NCBI GenBank assembly: GCA_964551295.1
Contig: CAZKDJ010000130.1
Location: 1-11,905 of the forward strand
Reading direction: 5' to 3'
DNA length: 11,905 bases
Source: JAFGED01 sp964551295
GTDB taxonomy: Bacteria > Chloroflexota > Anaerolineae > B4-G1
A program made the translations under genes and the position numbers. This document shows, piece after piece, positions 1 through 6,358 of this stretch. Position 1 is the first letter of the stretch; every line of letters begins with the position of its first letter. Below the pieces are notes generated by a model. The model saw only the letters and a program-made list of their open reading frames with translations, was not told where the DNA came from and did not search any database.

Positions 1-679
1 TCACGTTCCACCCCCGGCACAGGCGCACGACCGTCTGCTCCGGCCGCGTCCCAGAAACGGTCAGCGTGGCACCCTCCGTCATCTCGACCCACAACCCCAT
101 CGTGTGATCGATGGCCGTCAGATCGCTAGCAGCAGGGTCAACAGGATCGTACAGCTTCCACGGATCAGTCAAGTCGCAGGCGTCGTAGGTATAGACGCGG
201 GCATAGCTGCCCTCGATGGAGGCCAGCACCGCGGCGGGGTCGGTATCGAACGGTTCCTCGGGGAGAGAGATGAGGTTCCAGCCCACCTGCATGATCACGT
301 CGGCGCCGCCGGACTGGCGCATCACGACACGGGGCGCGCTGTGCGGCGATTGCATCGGGTAGGACGCCAGCCCTGGCGGGCGTGGGGGCAGCTTGGCCTC
401 CAGACCGACCGGCATCACCACACCCGCGCCGCTGCCCGACCAGGGCACAGGTTTGGCGACTGGGGGCTTATCAGGTCCAACAGGCGGCGTAGGCACCAGC
501 AGTGACCCATCCTCTTGCGAATCCGGGATAGGCTGCACCGGTTGCGCCCGCTCTGCCACAGATGGCGTGTATCGCCGTCGCGGCCTGTACATCGACCCCG
601 GCAGCGAGGTCAGCAGGATGCACACGCACAGGAACAGGCTGATCGGACTAGCCAGCTTTCTCACACGAGGATTAAGCAT
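1..679 (-). CDS. Secreted or membrane-anchored GWNLIS-repeat protein, 3' end outside window
   Basis: Open from ATG at 679-677 to the left edge without a stop (226 codons seen). The start is supported by GGAGGGG (684-690) four bases upstream. The N-terminus has basic residues (RVRK, 5-8) and a hydrophobic stretch at about 12-27, so a signal peptide or N-terminal anchor. Residues 35-115 are low-complexity and Pro-rich, probably an extended linker. From about 117 a folded module begins: VGWNLISLP (132-140), then a TDPAAVLASIEG stretch and DPWKLYDP, ending in LTVSGT before a second GWN at 223. From family memory, this GWNL(I/V)S module recurs in surface and secreted proteins of Anaerolineae-type Chloroflexota; its biochemical function is not known to me. 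It is divergent from the Xer-like gene. Whether it belongs to the mobile element is unclear. Anchoring or export is inferred from the N-terminus only. Confidence 0.75.
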   Translation of the reverse strand, partial: MLNPRVRKLASPISLFLCVCILLTSLPGSMYRPRRRYTPSVAERAQPVQPIPDSQEDGSLLVPTPPVGPDKPPVAKPVPWSGSGAGVVMPVGLEAKLPPRPPGLASYPMQSPHSAPRVVMRQSGGADVIMQVGWNLISLPEEPFDTDPAAVLASIEGSYARVYTYDACDLTDPWKLYDPVDPAASDLTAIDHTMGLWVEMTEGATLTVSGTRPEQTVVRLCRGWNV

Positions 680-1131
680 CGTACCCCTCCGCACAAACTG
701 AGTTGCTTCTCTAGAAACGAACGCTATGCCAACACGCAAACCGACCAAGGTAGGGTTACCGGGCCGGGATGTTTTCGATAGTGGTCAAGCGGCGTCGAGG
801 CCGCGCTGGATTCTTTTTCGCTGTCGTTATCTTAAGGGGTGGTTACCCTTGTTCCTTTCGCAACATTCGCAAGGTGTATTATACTATATCTAGTCACCCC
901 GCCAAATCAAAGTAGAAGGTTTTGGTTTGAATTCGGTTTGAAAATCGCCATGAATATCAATAGGGATTCTTTGGAACCACGATTCTATAACAGCCATACA
1001 CACAGTATAAAAGATAATTGTTTTTATATTTGATTTATAGCGCCAAAAGTGGTAAAATCAGGGTCAGAACAGCCATCTAACCACACTTTTCGACCCAAGA
1101 TAAAACGGAGAAGCACGGTCAAAGGAGCCTT
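680..1131. other. Intergenic spacer, AT-rich in its second half
   Basis: No credible gene. The open frame at 839-1033 has no ribosome binding site and a composition unlike the neighbours. Bases 680-835 are GC-rich like the coding regions and hold the RBS of the left gene. From about 850 to 1110 the sequence turns AT-rich. It includes a TATACT (880-885) that could be a -10 with a weak -35 (TTCGCA, 857-862), two direct GGTTTGAA copies 11 bases apart (924-931, 935-942), and the promoter of the recombinase gene. An imperfect inverted repeat, AAAAGTGG (1045-1052) against CCACACTTTT (1081-1090), surrounds the expected transcription start and could be an operator. Confidence 0.6.
1030..1058 (+). promoter_or_regulatory. 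Candidate sigma70 promoter of the Xer-like recombinase gene
   Basis: TTGATT (1030-1035) and TAAAAT (1053-1058) are separated by 17 bases, giving a predicted start near 1065 and a leader of about 67 bases before ATG 1132. Each hexamer matches most consensus positions. The -10 overlaps one arm of the 1045-1052/1081-1090 inverted repeat, so repression by a bound protein is possible but not shown. Confidence 0.5.
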
Positions 1132-2028
1132 ATGAGCCAGGAAATTGCAACAGAAAATGCAACAATCGAAGAGATGCTAGAGCAATTTCGCCACCACCTA
1201 GAGACTCGCGACAAGAGTCCCCACTCCATCCGCGCCTACCTATCCGACCTGCGCCAGTTCGCCGCTTGGTTCACCGCACACACCGGTGAACCCTTCGCCC
1301 TGAAAACCGTCACCGAGTATGATGTCCGCGACTGGCGCGACCACCTGGCCGCGACGATGAAGCCGGCCACGGTCAACCGCAAACTGGCTTCACTCTCCAC
1401 CCTCTACCGTTGGGCAGGGGAAACCGGGCAATCGGAACGAGACCCCACTCGCTACATCAATGGGATCAAACAGCAGCCGGTGGCGCCGAAGGCGATGAGC
1501 AAACAAAACCTGACTCGAATCCTACGTGCAGCGCGCAATGATAGCAAAAGGGACGCCGCCCTTCTCGAGTTTCTGGCGGCGACGGGACTGCGGGCATCGG
1601 AAGTTGCCAACTTGACAATCGGCGATGTGAAACTGAACGAGCGCAGTGGTTGGGTCACCGTGCGCGGCAAGGGCCGTAAGCAGCGCAATGTCCCGGTACA
1701 CGCCCGGGGCCGACGAGCGTTGAGCGAGTACCTTGAGGAGCGCGATGATCCCGCTGGCGACGAGCCGTTGTTCCTTTCGCAGAAAGGTGGAGCCATCAGC
1801 CCCTATGCTGTGTGGTATACGGTGAAGAAATACGCTACGCTAGCCAAGGTCGAGGGCGTAACACCACATACCTTCCGCCACACAGTGGCCACGCAGCTCG
1901 TGCGTGATCCCGAGGTGGACCTGGTCACCGCAGCGACCTTCCTGGGCCATAGTCGGCTGGATACGACAGCACGATACAGCCAGCCCAGCGCGGAGGACCT
2001 GGAAAAGGCGGCCAAGCGGCTGGGTTAA
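1132..2028 (+). CDS. Tyrosine recombinase, XerC/XerD type
   Basis: 298 residues, the usual XerC/XerD length. It is predicted to cut and rejoin DNA at short paired sites through a 3'-phosphotyrosine intermediate. The N-terminal core-binding (SAM-like) domain spans about 11-105 and the catalytic domain about 120-298. The full catalytic set is visible: R154 in TGLRASEVANL, K180 in the RGKGRKQR hairpin, H246 and R249 in HTFRH, H273 in LGHS, Y282 in TARYSQ. ATG 1132 follows AAAGGAG (1121-1127) at four bases. It is transcribed alone on the plus strand and converges on the toxin gene, with only five bases between the stops. It could be the housekeeping chromosome-dimer resolvase, but its place among accessory genes makes an element-borne resolvase or integrase at least as likely. 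No clear dif-like core was found in the window. I withhold xerC/xerD because the two cannot be told apart here. Confidence 0.93.
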   Translation: MSQEIATENATIEEMLEQFRHHLETRDKSPHSIRAYLSDLRQFAAWFTAHTGEPFALKTVTEYDVRDWRDHLAATMKPATVNRKLASLSTLYRWAGETGQSERDPTRYINGIKQQPVAPKAMSKQNLTRILRAARNDSKRDAALLEFLAATGLRASEVANLTIGDVKLNERSGWVTVRGKGRKQRNVPVHARGRRALSEYLEERDDPAGDEPLFLSQKGGAISPYAVWYTVKKYATLAKVEGVTPHTFRHTVATQLVRDPEVDLVTAATFLGHSRLDTTARYSQPSAEDLEKAAKRLG

Positions 2029-2033
2029 TGAAG

Positions 2034-2483
2034 TCAGACCAAATCGCCGGGCTGGGCCACCCTCTTCAGCCAATCGACGTCGTCAAAGTCTCGGTCAAAG
2101 CTGGCGACCAGGGGGATGTCGCGAAGATGGCAGGAAAGCGCGATTAGCGCGTCATTAAAGTTCAGTGCACCGCGAGAGGAACGCACCAGATCAAGAATGT
2201 CGTGATACAGCACCGGCACGTCGGGCAATACCCAAAGGATGCCATCGATCGGGTAGTCGTCCCGAATTCGGGTCAGGAGAAGATCCAGGTCGGTCGATCG
2301 CCGTTGTTCATAGATGCGACGGGCCATCGTGCTAACCGCCTCGGCCAACACGCAGTCGAACACAGTCACCTCTGCCTGATGAGCCTTCAGCGCTTGCTTC
2401 AACATCACTGCTGGGCCGTGCCACACGTCTCGAGGATCGAGCAGGCCGATCAATACAGAAGTATCGATGCCCACTCTAGTCAT
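2034..2483 (-). CDS. PIN-domain toxin (VapC-like ribonuclease)
   Basis: 149 residues from ATG 2483. This start is chosen because it overlaps the antitoxin stop (ATGACTAG, 2476-2483) and begins MTRVGIDTSV, the normal PIN N-terminus; an upstream in-frame start at 2510 would add nine unlikely residues. PIN fold acidic residues are present: D7 in IDTSVL, E48 in LAEAV, D111 in NFNDALIAL, and D130/D132 in SFDRDFD. PIN toxins are Mg-dependent ribonucleases that cleave tRNA or rRNA when the cognate antitoxin is degraded. It is co-transcribed with the small upstream gene, a standard antitoxin-toxin order. The target RNA cannot be predicted from sequence. The pair probably stabilises the element. Confidence 0.9.
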   Translation of the reverse strand: MTRVGIDTSVLIGLLDPRDVWHGPAVMLKQALKAHQAEVTVFDCVLAEAVSTMARRIYEQRRSTDLDLLLTRIRDDYPIDGILWVLPDVPVLYHDILDLVRSSRGALNFNDALIALSCHLRDIPLVASFDRDFDDVDWLKRVAQPGDLV

Positions 2484-2703
2484 AGAGGGCCTCGCTGTCG
2501 GCCAGGGCATCGCCGCCCACCGCGACGAGGCCAGTCAGTTTGTCCAACTTCTCAGCAGGCACCACGCGCGTCGCGTAGGCCAAATCGGAGTCCTCGCGAA
2601 GGACGAGCAACTTGACCTGCGCCCCTTCGGGCAGTTCCAGGAGATCAACTAATTCCAGTACGCCGTGGTGATGCACGGCCCGCACAAAAGTTCCATTGTC
2701 CAT
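2476..2703 (-). CDS. DUF104 / AF2212-like antitoxin
   Basis: 75 residues from ATG 2703. GTGAGGTG lies four bases upstream, so this ATG is preferred over the in-frame GTG at 2715. Residues 5-35 read TFVRAVHHHGVLE...LELPEGAQVKLLVL, the short beta-hairpin pattern of the DUF104 (AF2212/PG0164-like, Pfam PF01954) antitoxins that commonly precede PIN toxins. The C-terminal 40 residues would wrap the toxin. The gene overlaps the toxin start by eight bases, indicating translational coupling. Autoregulation of the promoter at 2756-2764 would be typical of such systems but is inferred. Confidence 0.82.
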   Translation of the reverse strand: MDNGTFVRAVHHHGVLELVDLLELPEGAQVKLLVLREDSDLAYATRVVPAEKLDKLTGLVAVGGDALADSEALYD

Positions 2704-2755
2704 ATGGCACCTCACCTCGCGTGAGATAGATCAATCGTAAGAGCGACTATCACCC

Positions 2756-2764
2756 ATTATACCA
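2756..2764 (-). promoter_or_regulatory. Extended -10 promoter of the toxin-antitoxin pair
   Basis: On the minus strand TGGTATAAT matches the extended -10 motif (TGn plus a perfect TATAAT) about 52 bases upstream of the antitoxin ATG. No good -35 is visible at the usual distance, which extended -10 promoters tolerate. The promoter lies directly downstream of the terminator-like hairpin at 2776-2803, so it can give the pair expression independent of the upstream operon. Confidence 0.55.
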
Positions 2765-2775
2765 TAGATCAGGCG

Positions 2776-2803
2776 AAAACAGAGGTGCTCACTCAGCCTC
2801 TGT
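2776..2803 (-). terminator. Weak intrinsic terminator after the SMC-like gene
   Basis: On the minus strand ACAGAGG (2803-2797) pairs with CCTCTGT (2785-2779) across an 11-base loop and is followed by four T (2779-2776). A competing stem, CACTCAGCC against GGCTGAGTG (2837-2829 with 2798-2790), shares bases with it, so the two cannot form together in full. It marks the probable end of the rep-to-ATPase operon. Confidence 0.45.
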
Positions 2804-2859
2804 GTTGGCTATCTATTCTGCCCGCCCGGGCTGAGTGCAGGCGTGCGTGCGGAGTGTTA

Positions 2860-4443
2860 CTACCCCCGACTAGGCACGCAGTATTCACCACTCCCGTGCC
2901 CGGACTCCCCTACTTCAAGCGTGGAGAGGTCGTCAGATTGGAGGTAGGGAAGTTGCTGAAAAACCGGCAAGCACGGCAGAGGAAATCTTTGGATCTGAAC
3001 GTACCGTGGCACCCCGTTGGGCTGCTGATAGAGACGCACTGTATAGTCCATCGCCTTGTCAATATCACAAGCCCCCACAGGCGCAGTGACAATGGGCTGC
3101 AAGCCAAGTTCATTCATCAACCGGAGAATGGCAGCCAGCACATCGGGAATGCGGCTCAACCCCTCAGGGATCAAGGCCAAACGCGGCCGGCTGGGGTGAT
3201 CCTCGTACACTCGCAACAAAGCGGCGACTAGCACAACCTGTACAATCATCTGGCGCTCACGGTCGTTGATCCAGCCAATCAAGGGGGCCACACTGGCCCA
3301 CTCATCTGCATTGTCTGTATACAACTCCAGGTCATACGCGAAATGGCACGATGGAGTCATAAGCAAAGATTGCTGTATTCTCTTCTTGCGCGACAAACTG
3401 GCGTTATCGGCCGTCAATGCTCTAGCCAGACAATCCAGGGTCACCCTATGCTTGCTATACAGCACCGCCCAATCATCACGGATTGTTCTTTCACCTCTAA
3501 ACTGCTCATAGTCGTTTACTACCTCCATCAGGTCATCAATCAAGGGTAGGGTGTAACTAGACACTGGGGATAGAGCAAACCGACAACGCCAAGGGCCAAA
3601 TTGGATTCTCCGGATCATCCGATTCACGTCATCGAGTACAGCCTTGATTTCCTCGTGTTCCGTCAAAACCGTGGCCAGAAAATACTGCAACAACCCCTCG
3701 GTATCTTGCTTGGCAGCATTATGCCAGGTGGCAGTTACGCTATCTAGAAACGGCTGGCGAGAGACCGGTTTTGAACCTAACAATGCCTCGCGAATCAACA
3801 CGTCCAGATCAATATCGGTATAATCTTGACCCATAACGTGGCTCAAGGCGCCAAAAAAGAGAGCCGGCAAGCCCCCTAGTCTCTGCGCCATCCGGTCTCG
3901 ATACTCGTTCGCCCTTCTGATCACATGGAAATATACGCCCTCACTACGATACTGCCTCGCACGTTCCCGCAACTCGTCTAGTGTGCAATGGATGTACCCT
4001 TGTCCCGTTTGCTTCATCAAGAGATCAGCAGTGGCTGGCAATTCCGTGATGAAAAAGGCTTTGGTTAGCGGATCATCTTTCTTGCCGTGCACAATCATCG
4101 ACCCAATGGTTGTCTGCGCACCGGTCTTGGCGTGCGTAAATTCCAGCAGCGTATGCGCAATACCCTGGGCACGCAAGTATCCTTTCTCAGAATCCACATA
4201 GCATCCAACATAATCCCTCAGAGTACGTCGCCCTCCCGCTTCAGCATTGAAGCGGATCATTGTCTCGTCACCAACCAAGGTCCACAAGATAGCATCAAGT
4301 ATGGAGGTTTTTCCTGTGCCGGTGCCCCCACCCAGGTGTAAGGCGCTACCAAAAGGTATGGGGCATTCGAAATCAGTGAACCTGTTCCATCCGTGCAATC
4401 GAACCCGGGTCAACCACTGGCCTGAAATCCGGTCTTGACTCAT
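2860..4443 (-). CDS. Coil-less SMC-type ATPase resembling Wadjet JetC
   Basis: 527 residues; ATG 4443 is preceded by AGAGGTAGG. The N-terminal head carries an intact Walker A, GGGTGTGKTS (38-47), and a block like the JetC/MukB-type head: VGCYVDSEKGYLRAQG (79-94), TTIGSMIV (111-118), then ANEYRDRMAQRLGGL (178-192). The C-terminal head follows at once: EIKAVLDDVNRMIRRIQFGPWRCRF (265-289), FAYDLELY (368-375), and a block up to LGLQPIVTAP (446-455). In JetC-type proteins several hundred residues of coiled coil separate these halves; here almost none does (roughly 225-260). The ABC signature position reads INDRERQ instead of SGGE, and Walker B reads LALIPEGLS where LxLIDEAFS is expected, so hydrolysis is probably impaired while ATP binding may remain. 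No jetA, jetB or jetD homologue is nearby. It lies 20 bases after the recombinase gene, so a recombination or DNA-maintenance role is inferred. The assignment rests on motif order, not on a search. Confidence 0.72.
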   Translation of the reverse strand: MSQDRISGQWLTRVRLHGWNRFTDFECPIPFGSALHLGGGTGTGKTSILDAILWTLVGDETMIRFNAEAGGRRTLRDYVGCYVDSEKGYLRAQGIAHTLLEFTHAKTGAQTTIGSMIVHGKKDDPLTKAFFITELPATADLLMKQTGQGYIHCTLDELRERARQYRSEGVYFHVIRRANEYRDRMAQRLGGLPALFFGALSHVMGQDYTDIDLDVLIREALLGSKPVSRQPFLDSVTATWHNAAKQDTEGLLQYFLATVLTEHEEIKAVLDDVNRMIRRIQFGPWRCRFALSPVSSYTLPLIDDLMEVVNDYEQFRGERTIRDDWAVLYSKHRVTLDCLARALTADNASLSRKKRIQQSLLMTPSCHFAYDLELYTDNADEWASVAPLIGWINDRERQMIVQVVLVAALLRVYEDHPSRPRLALIPEGLSRIPDVLAAILRLMNELGLQPIVTAPVGACDIDKAMDYTVRLYQQPNGVPRYVQIQRFPLPCLPVFQQLPYLQSDDLSTLEVGESGHGSGEYCVPSRG

Positions 4444-4463
4444 CGTTTACCTACCTCTCAACT

Positions 4464-5957
4464 TCAAAGATATGCTGGCCTTTTCTCGATCACGACATCA
4501 CTCACCCTCAAGTGGCAGCCCTCAACACTAGGGAGCGAATCTAGGGTAAAACCTACAGGAGGGAATACAACTTGAAACCCAAATCCGTCATCCAGCCCAC
4601 AGTAATCAAGCAGGCTTTCTAGCATATCCAAGTTGCCCTCGACATCGTCAAGCAGATTCTCGAGGCTCATCTGTCGGCGGTTATCGAAAATCCGGTTAAA
4701 GTAACGCTGTACTTCTCGGCGTCCGGGCGCACGGACAATCTCAATATCGGCTATGAATTCAGGTGGGGGAATCTCTTCCTCCTCGGCAGTTCCGAGCTCT
4801 GCATACCCCAGCCTGGCATTGATCGAGTTGTGCCTAGAGTGCTTCTCCTGCAGATCGCTAATCCCGAAACGGGCGTAGAAATTGCTAAAGGTTTTCTCGC
4901 TTGAATGACCCAGGAGTTTGGCACCGGTCGTCGTATCTCCACCGCAAATGATGTGATCCTGCCCACGTGCATGCCGGAAGCTGTGAGGGTTAACACGCCC
5001 TGTCACTCCCCCTCTCTCTGCTCGTCGTTTCAACATCTGGCCTATGCAACCCGGCTTGATTGGCTCCCCATAGTCAATCGGCCTCAAACTGATAAAAAGT
5101 GCATCTGTGTCCACGTTGGGCCGGACTTTTAGCCAGGCTCGCAATGCTTGCCGCGTAGCCGATGTAATCGGTCTTGGACGTTCTTTTTTCACCTTTGTCT
5201 CATCCACTCGCCTGATCAAATTCCTTTCCAAGTCCAGATCAGAGACATTTAGATTACAGACCTCTCCCACCCGAAGCCCGCAATCGTGCATCACCAACAT
5301 AATGGGAGCATCACGCAAATCGGCGAGGAGTCCTTTGCGCGTGGTTGCCATCAGTTTCAGGAAATCTTTCCATTCGATCGCTTTGGGTTCTGGATCGCCT
5401 GCGTCTGGTTCCTTGATTTCTCTCATCGGCGTATCAGCAATCCAGGCTTTTTTCCTGCAAAAGTTGAAAAAAGTTCGAATCGTTCGAACGAATTTGCCAA
5501 TATATGCCTCGCTCAAGCTCTTTCCAGTACGCAAGGAGCCCCGATCACGCAAAAAAGCCAGAAAAGACTGAATGTCATCTTCGCCAATACTCGTGATATC
5601 CCGCTCACCGATAAAACTGGAAAACATAGTCAGCAGTTTGCGATAGGACAACAGTGTTGATCCCTTCTTTCCTGAGGACTTGGCGTTTTGGAGCCACTCT
5701 TCGATCGCTTCACTGAGAGGGCGCGGCTCGGTTTTCAATCCTTGTCTCATCTCCAAGAGCCTGACGGCCCTGTCACGCAAGGCATCCAACCATTCAATCA
5801 CCTGCTCCAAAGACCGCGTGCGAGCTTGGGAGGGAGATACTTTGTCGATCCGTATCTGGTGAAAAACCCGGACAATCGCTTGAGCCTCGAACTCCAAGGT
5901 CTCTAGCACCGCCTTGGTTTCAACATCCTTTAGCCATTCTTGATGCTGTGGGACCAT
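4464..5957 (-). CDS. Tyrosine recombinase (phage-integrase family) with extra terminal regions
   Basis: 497 residues from ATG 5957, one base after the upstream stop. A TTG at 5966 with GAGG four bases before it and an 8-base overlap is an alternative start. Residues 1-75 are a helical N-terminal addition. The SAM-like core-binding domain is at about 78-172 and the catalytic domain at about 192-365. Catalytic residues: R229 in DCGLRVGEVCNL, K255 in ETKVKKER, H325 and R328 in HSFRH, H351 in LLGHS, Y361 in NFYARF (His-Tyr spacing of ten, one longer than in XerD). About 130 residues follow the nucleophile, far more than in XerC/D, and look acidic and helical (EEEEIPPPEF, MLESLLDYCGLDDGFGF). It is expressed with the SMC-like ATPase downstream and the small protein upstream. 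Predicted to act in integration, excision or multimer resolution of the element; its sites are not identified. Confidence 0.9.
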   Translation of the reverse strand: MVPQHQEWLKDVETKAVLETLEFEAQAIVRVFHQIRIDKVSPSQARTRSLEQVIEWLDALRDRAVRLLEMRQGLKTEPRPLSEAIEEWLQNAKSSGKKGSTLLSYRKLLTMFSSFIGERDITSIGEDDIQSFLAFLRDRGSLRTGKSLSEAYIGKFVRTIRTFFNFCRKKAWIADTPMREIKEPDAGDPEPKAIEWKDFLKLMATTRKGLLADLRDAPIMLVMHDCGLRVGEVCNLNVSDLDLERNLIRRVDETKVKKERPRPITSATRQALRAWLKVRPNVDTDALFISLRPIDYGEPIKPGCIGQMLKRRAERGGVTGRVNPHSFRHARGQDHIICGGDTTTGAKLLGHSSEKTFSNFYARFGISDLQEKHSRHNSINARLGYAELGTAEEEEIPPPEFIADIEIVRAPGRREVQRYFNRIFDNRRQMSLENLLDDVEGNLDMLESLLDYCGLDDGFGFQVVFPPVGFTLDSLPSVEGCHLRVSDVVIEKRPAYL

Positions 5958-5958
5958 T

Positions 5959-6216
5959 TCAGTCAAACAACCTCAACTGCTCATAGGGCAAATCGGGCAA
6001 CCGCCCCACCCACCCCACCACCTGCTCAGGGGAGATATCCAGCATCTCGGCCCAATGCACACCCTCGCTGACCAGCCACCGTCGGGCTTCCGCTGCTAGC
6101 ACCGGATCATCGGCCTGTGCATCCTTGACCGCCGTCAACAACACGGCGACCACCAGCTTGCGCGCTTGATTGGCCGCTGGCGCAACTTCTGAGAATATCT
6201 GCCCCCCATATTCCAT
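5959..6216 (-). CDS. Small protein of unknown function between rep and the recombinase
   Basis: 85 residues from ATG 6216 (MEYGGQIFSE), with AGGGGTGG about five bases upstream. The frame stays open further upstream to 6333, but that extension is just the translated 9-base repeat array (Val/Thr-rich), so the shorter start is preferred. Likely helical: ARKLVVAVLLTAVKDAQADD, then AARRWLVSEGVHWAEML and SPEQVVGWV. The AEARRWL...WAEMLDISPEQV pattern reminds me of small phage and mobile-element proteins in which a helical pair ends in a helix-turn-helix-like segment, but I cannot name a family. Its stop is followed one base later by the recombinase ATG, so the two are translationally coupled. It could be a regulator or excision-type accessory protein; this is a guess from context. 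Confidence 0.7.
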   Translation of the reverse strand: MEYGGQIFSEVAPAANQARKLVVAVLLTAVKDAQADDPVLAAEARRWLVSEGVHWAEMLDISPEQVVGWVGRLPDLPYEQLRLFD

Positions 6217-6244
6217 CAAAACCACCCCTGATCGTCCTTGAGTT

Positions 6245-6358
6245 GTTGTAGGGGTTGTAACGGTTGTAACAGGTTTGACAGCACTTACACCCCTTGTAGT
6301 TGTAGCTACAATCGTTACAACGCTTACAACCACTACAACCGCTACAACTCGTTACAAC
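6245..6358. repeat. Iteron-like array of 9-base GTTGTA repeats around a palindrome, candidate origin
   Basis: Plus-oriented GTTGTA units start at 6245, 6254, 6263 and 6299. Minus-oriented units (TACAAC, once TACAAT) start at 6307, 6316, 6325, 6334, 6343 and 6353. Spacing is nine bases in most cases, ten in the last. The halves meet at the perfect palindrome TTGTAGCTACAA (6300-6311). A degenerate stretch lies between 6270 and 6292. The outermost unit includes the last Leu codon and stop of rep. Such tandem short repeats next to an initiator gene are typical of iteron origins; binding by the Rep C-terminal winged helix is inferred. No DnaA box or AT-rich melting region was firmly identified beside it. 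Confidence 0.7.

Noticed and set aside
104..701. Several overlapping plus-strand open frames opposite the left-edge gene
   Set aside because: They are antisense shadows of the secreted-protein frame, lacking RBS and recognisable domains.
839..1033. Open frame of 64 codons on the plus strand in the AT-rich spacer
   Set aside because: No ribosome binding site, start next to promoter-like sequence, and composition typical of non-coding AT-rich DNA.
2860..4443. Complete Wadjet (JetABCD) defence system
   Set aside because: Only a JetC-like gene is present, without arms and with altered motifs; no jetA, jetB or jetD neighbours.
5480..5491. Palindrome TCGTTCGAACGA inside the recombinase gene, possible att core or tRNA T-loop-like sequence
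   Set aside because: It encodes conserved-looking recombinase residues in frame, and no tRNA fold or second copy was found.
6217..6333. N-terminal extension of the small gene (Val/Thr-rich repeats)
   Set aside because: It is the translation of the 9-base DNA repeats; a good RBS and ATG exist at 6216.
6245..6358. CRISPR-like array
   Set aside because: Units of about six bases with three-base gaps cannot be CRISPR repeats and spacers; there are also no cas genes.
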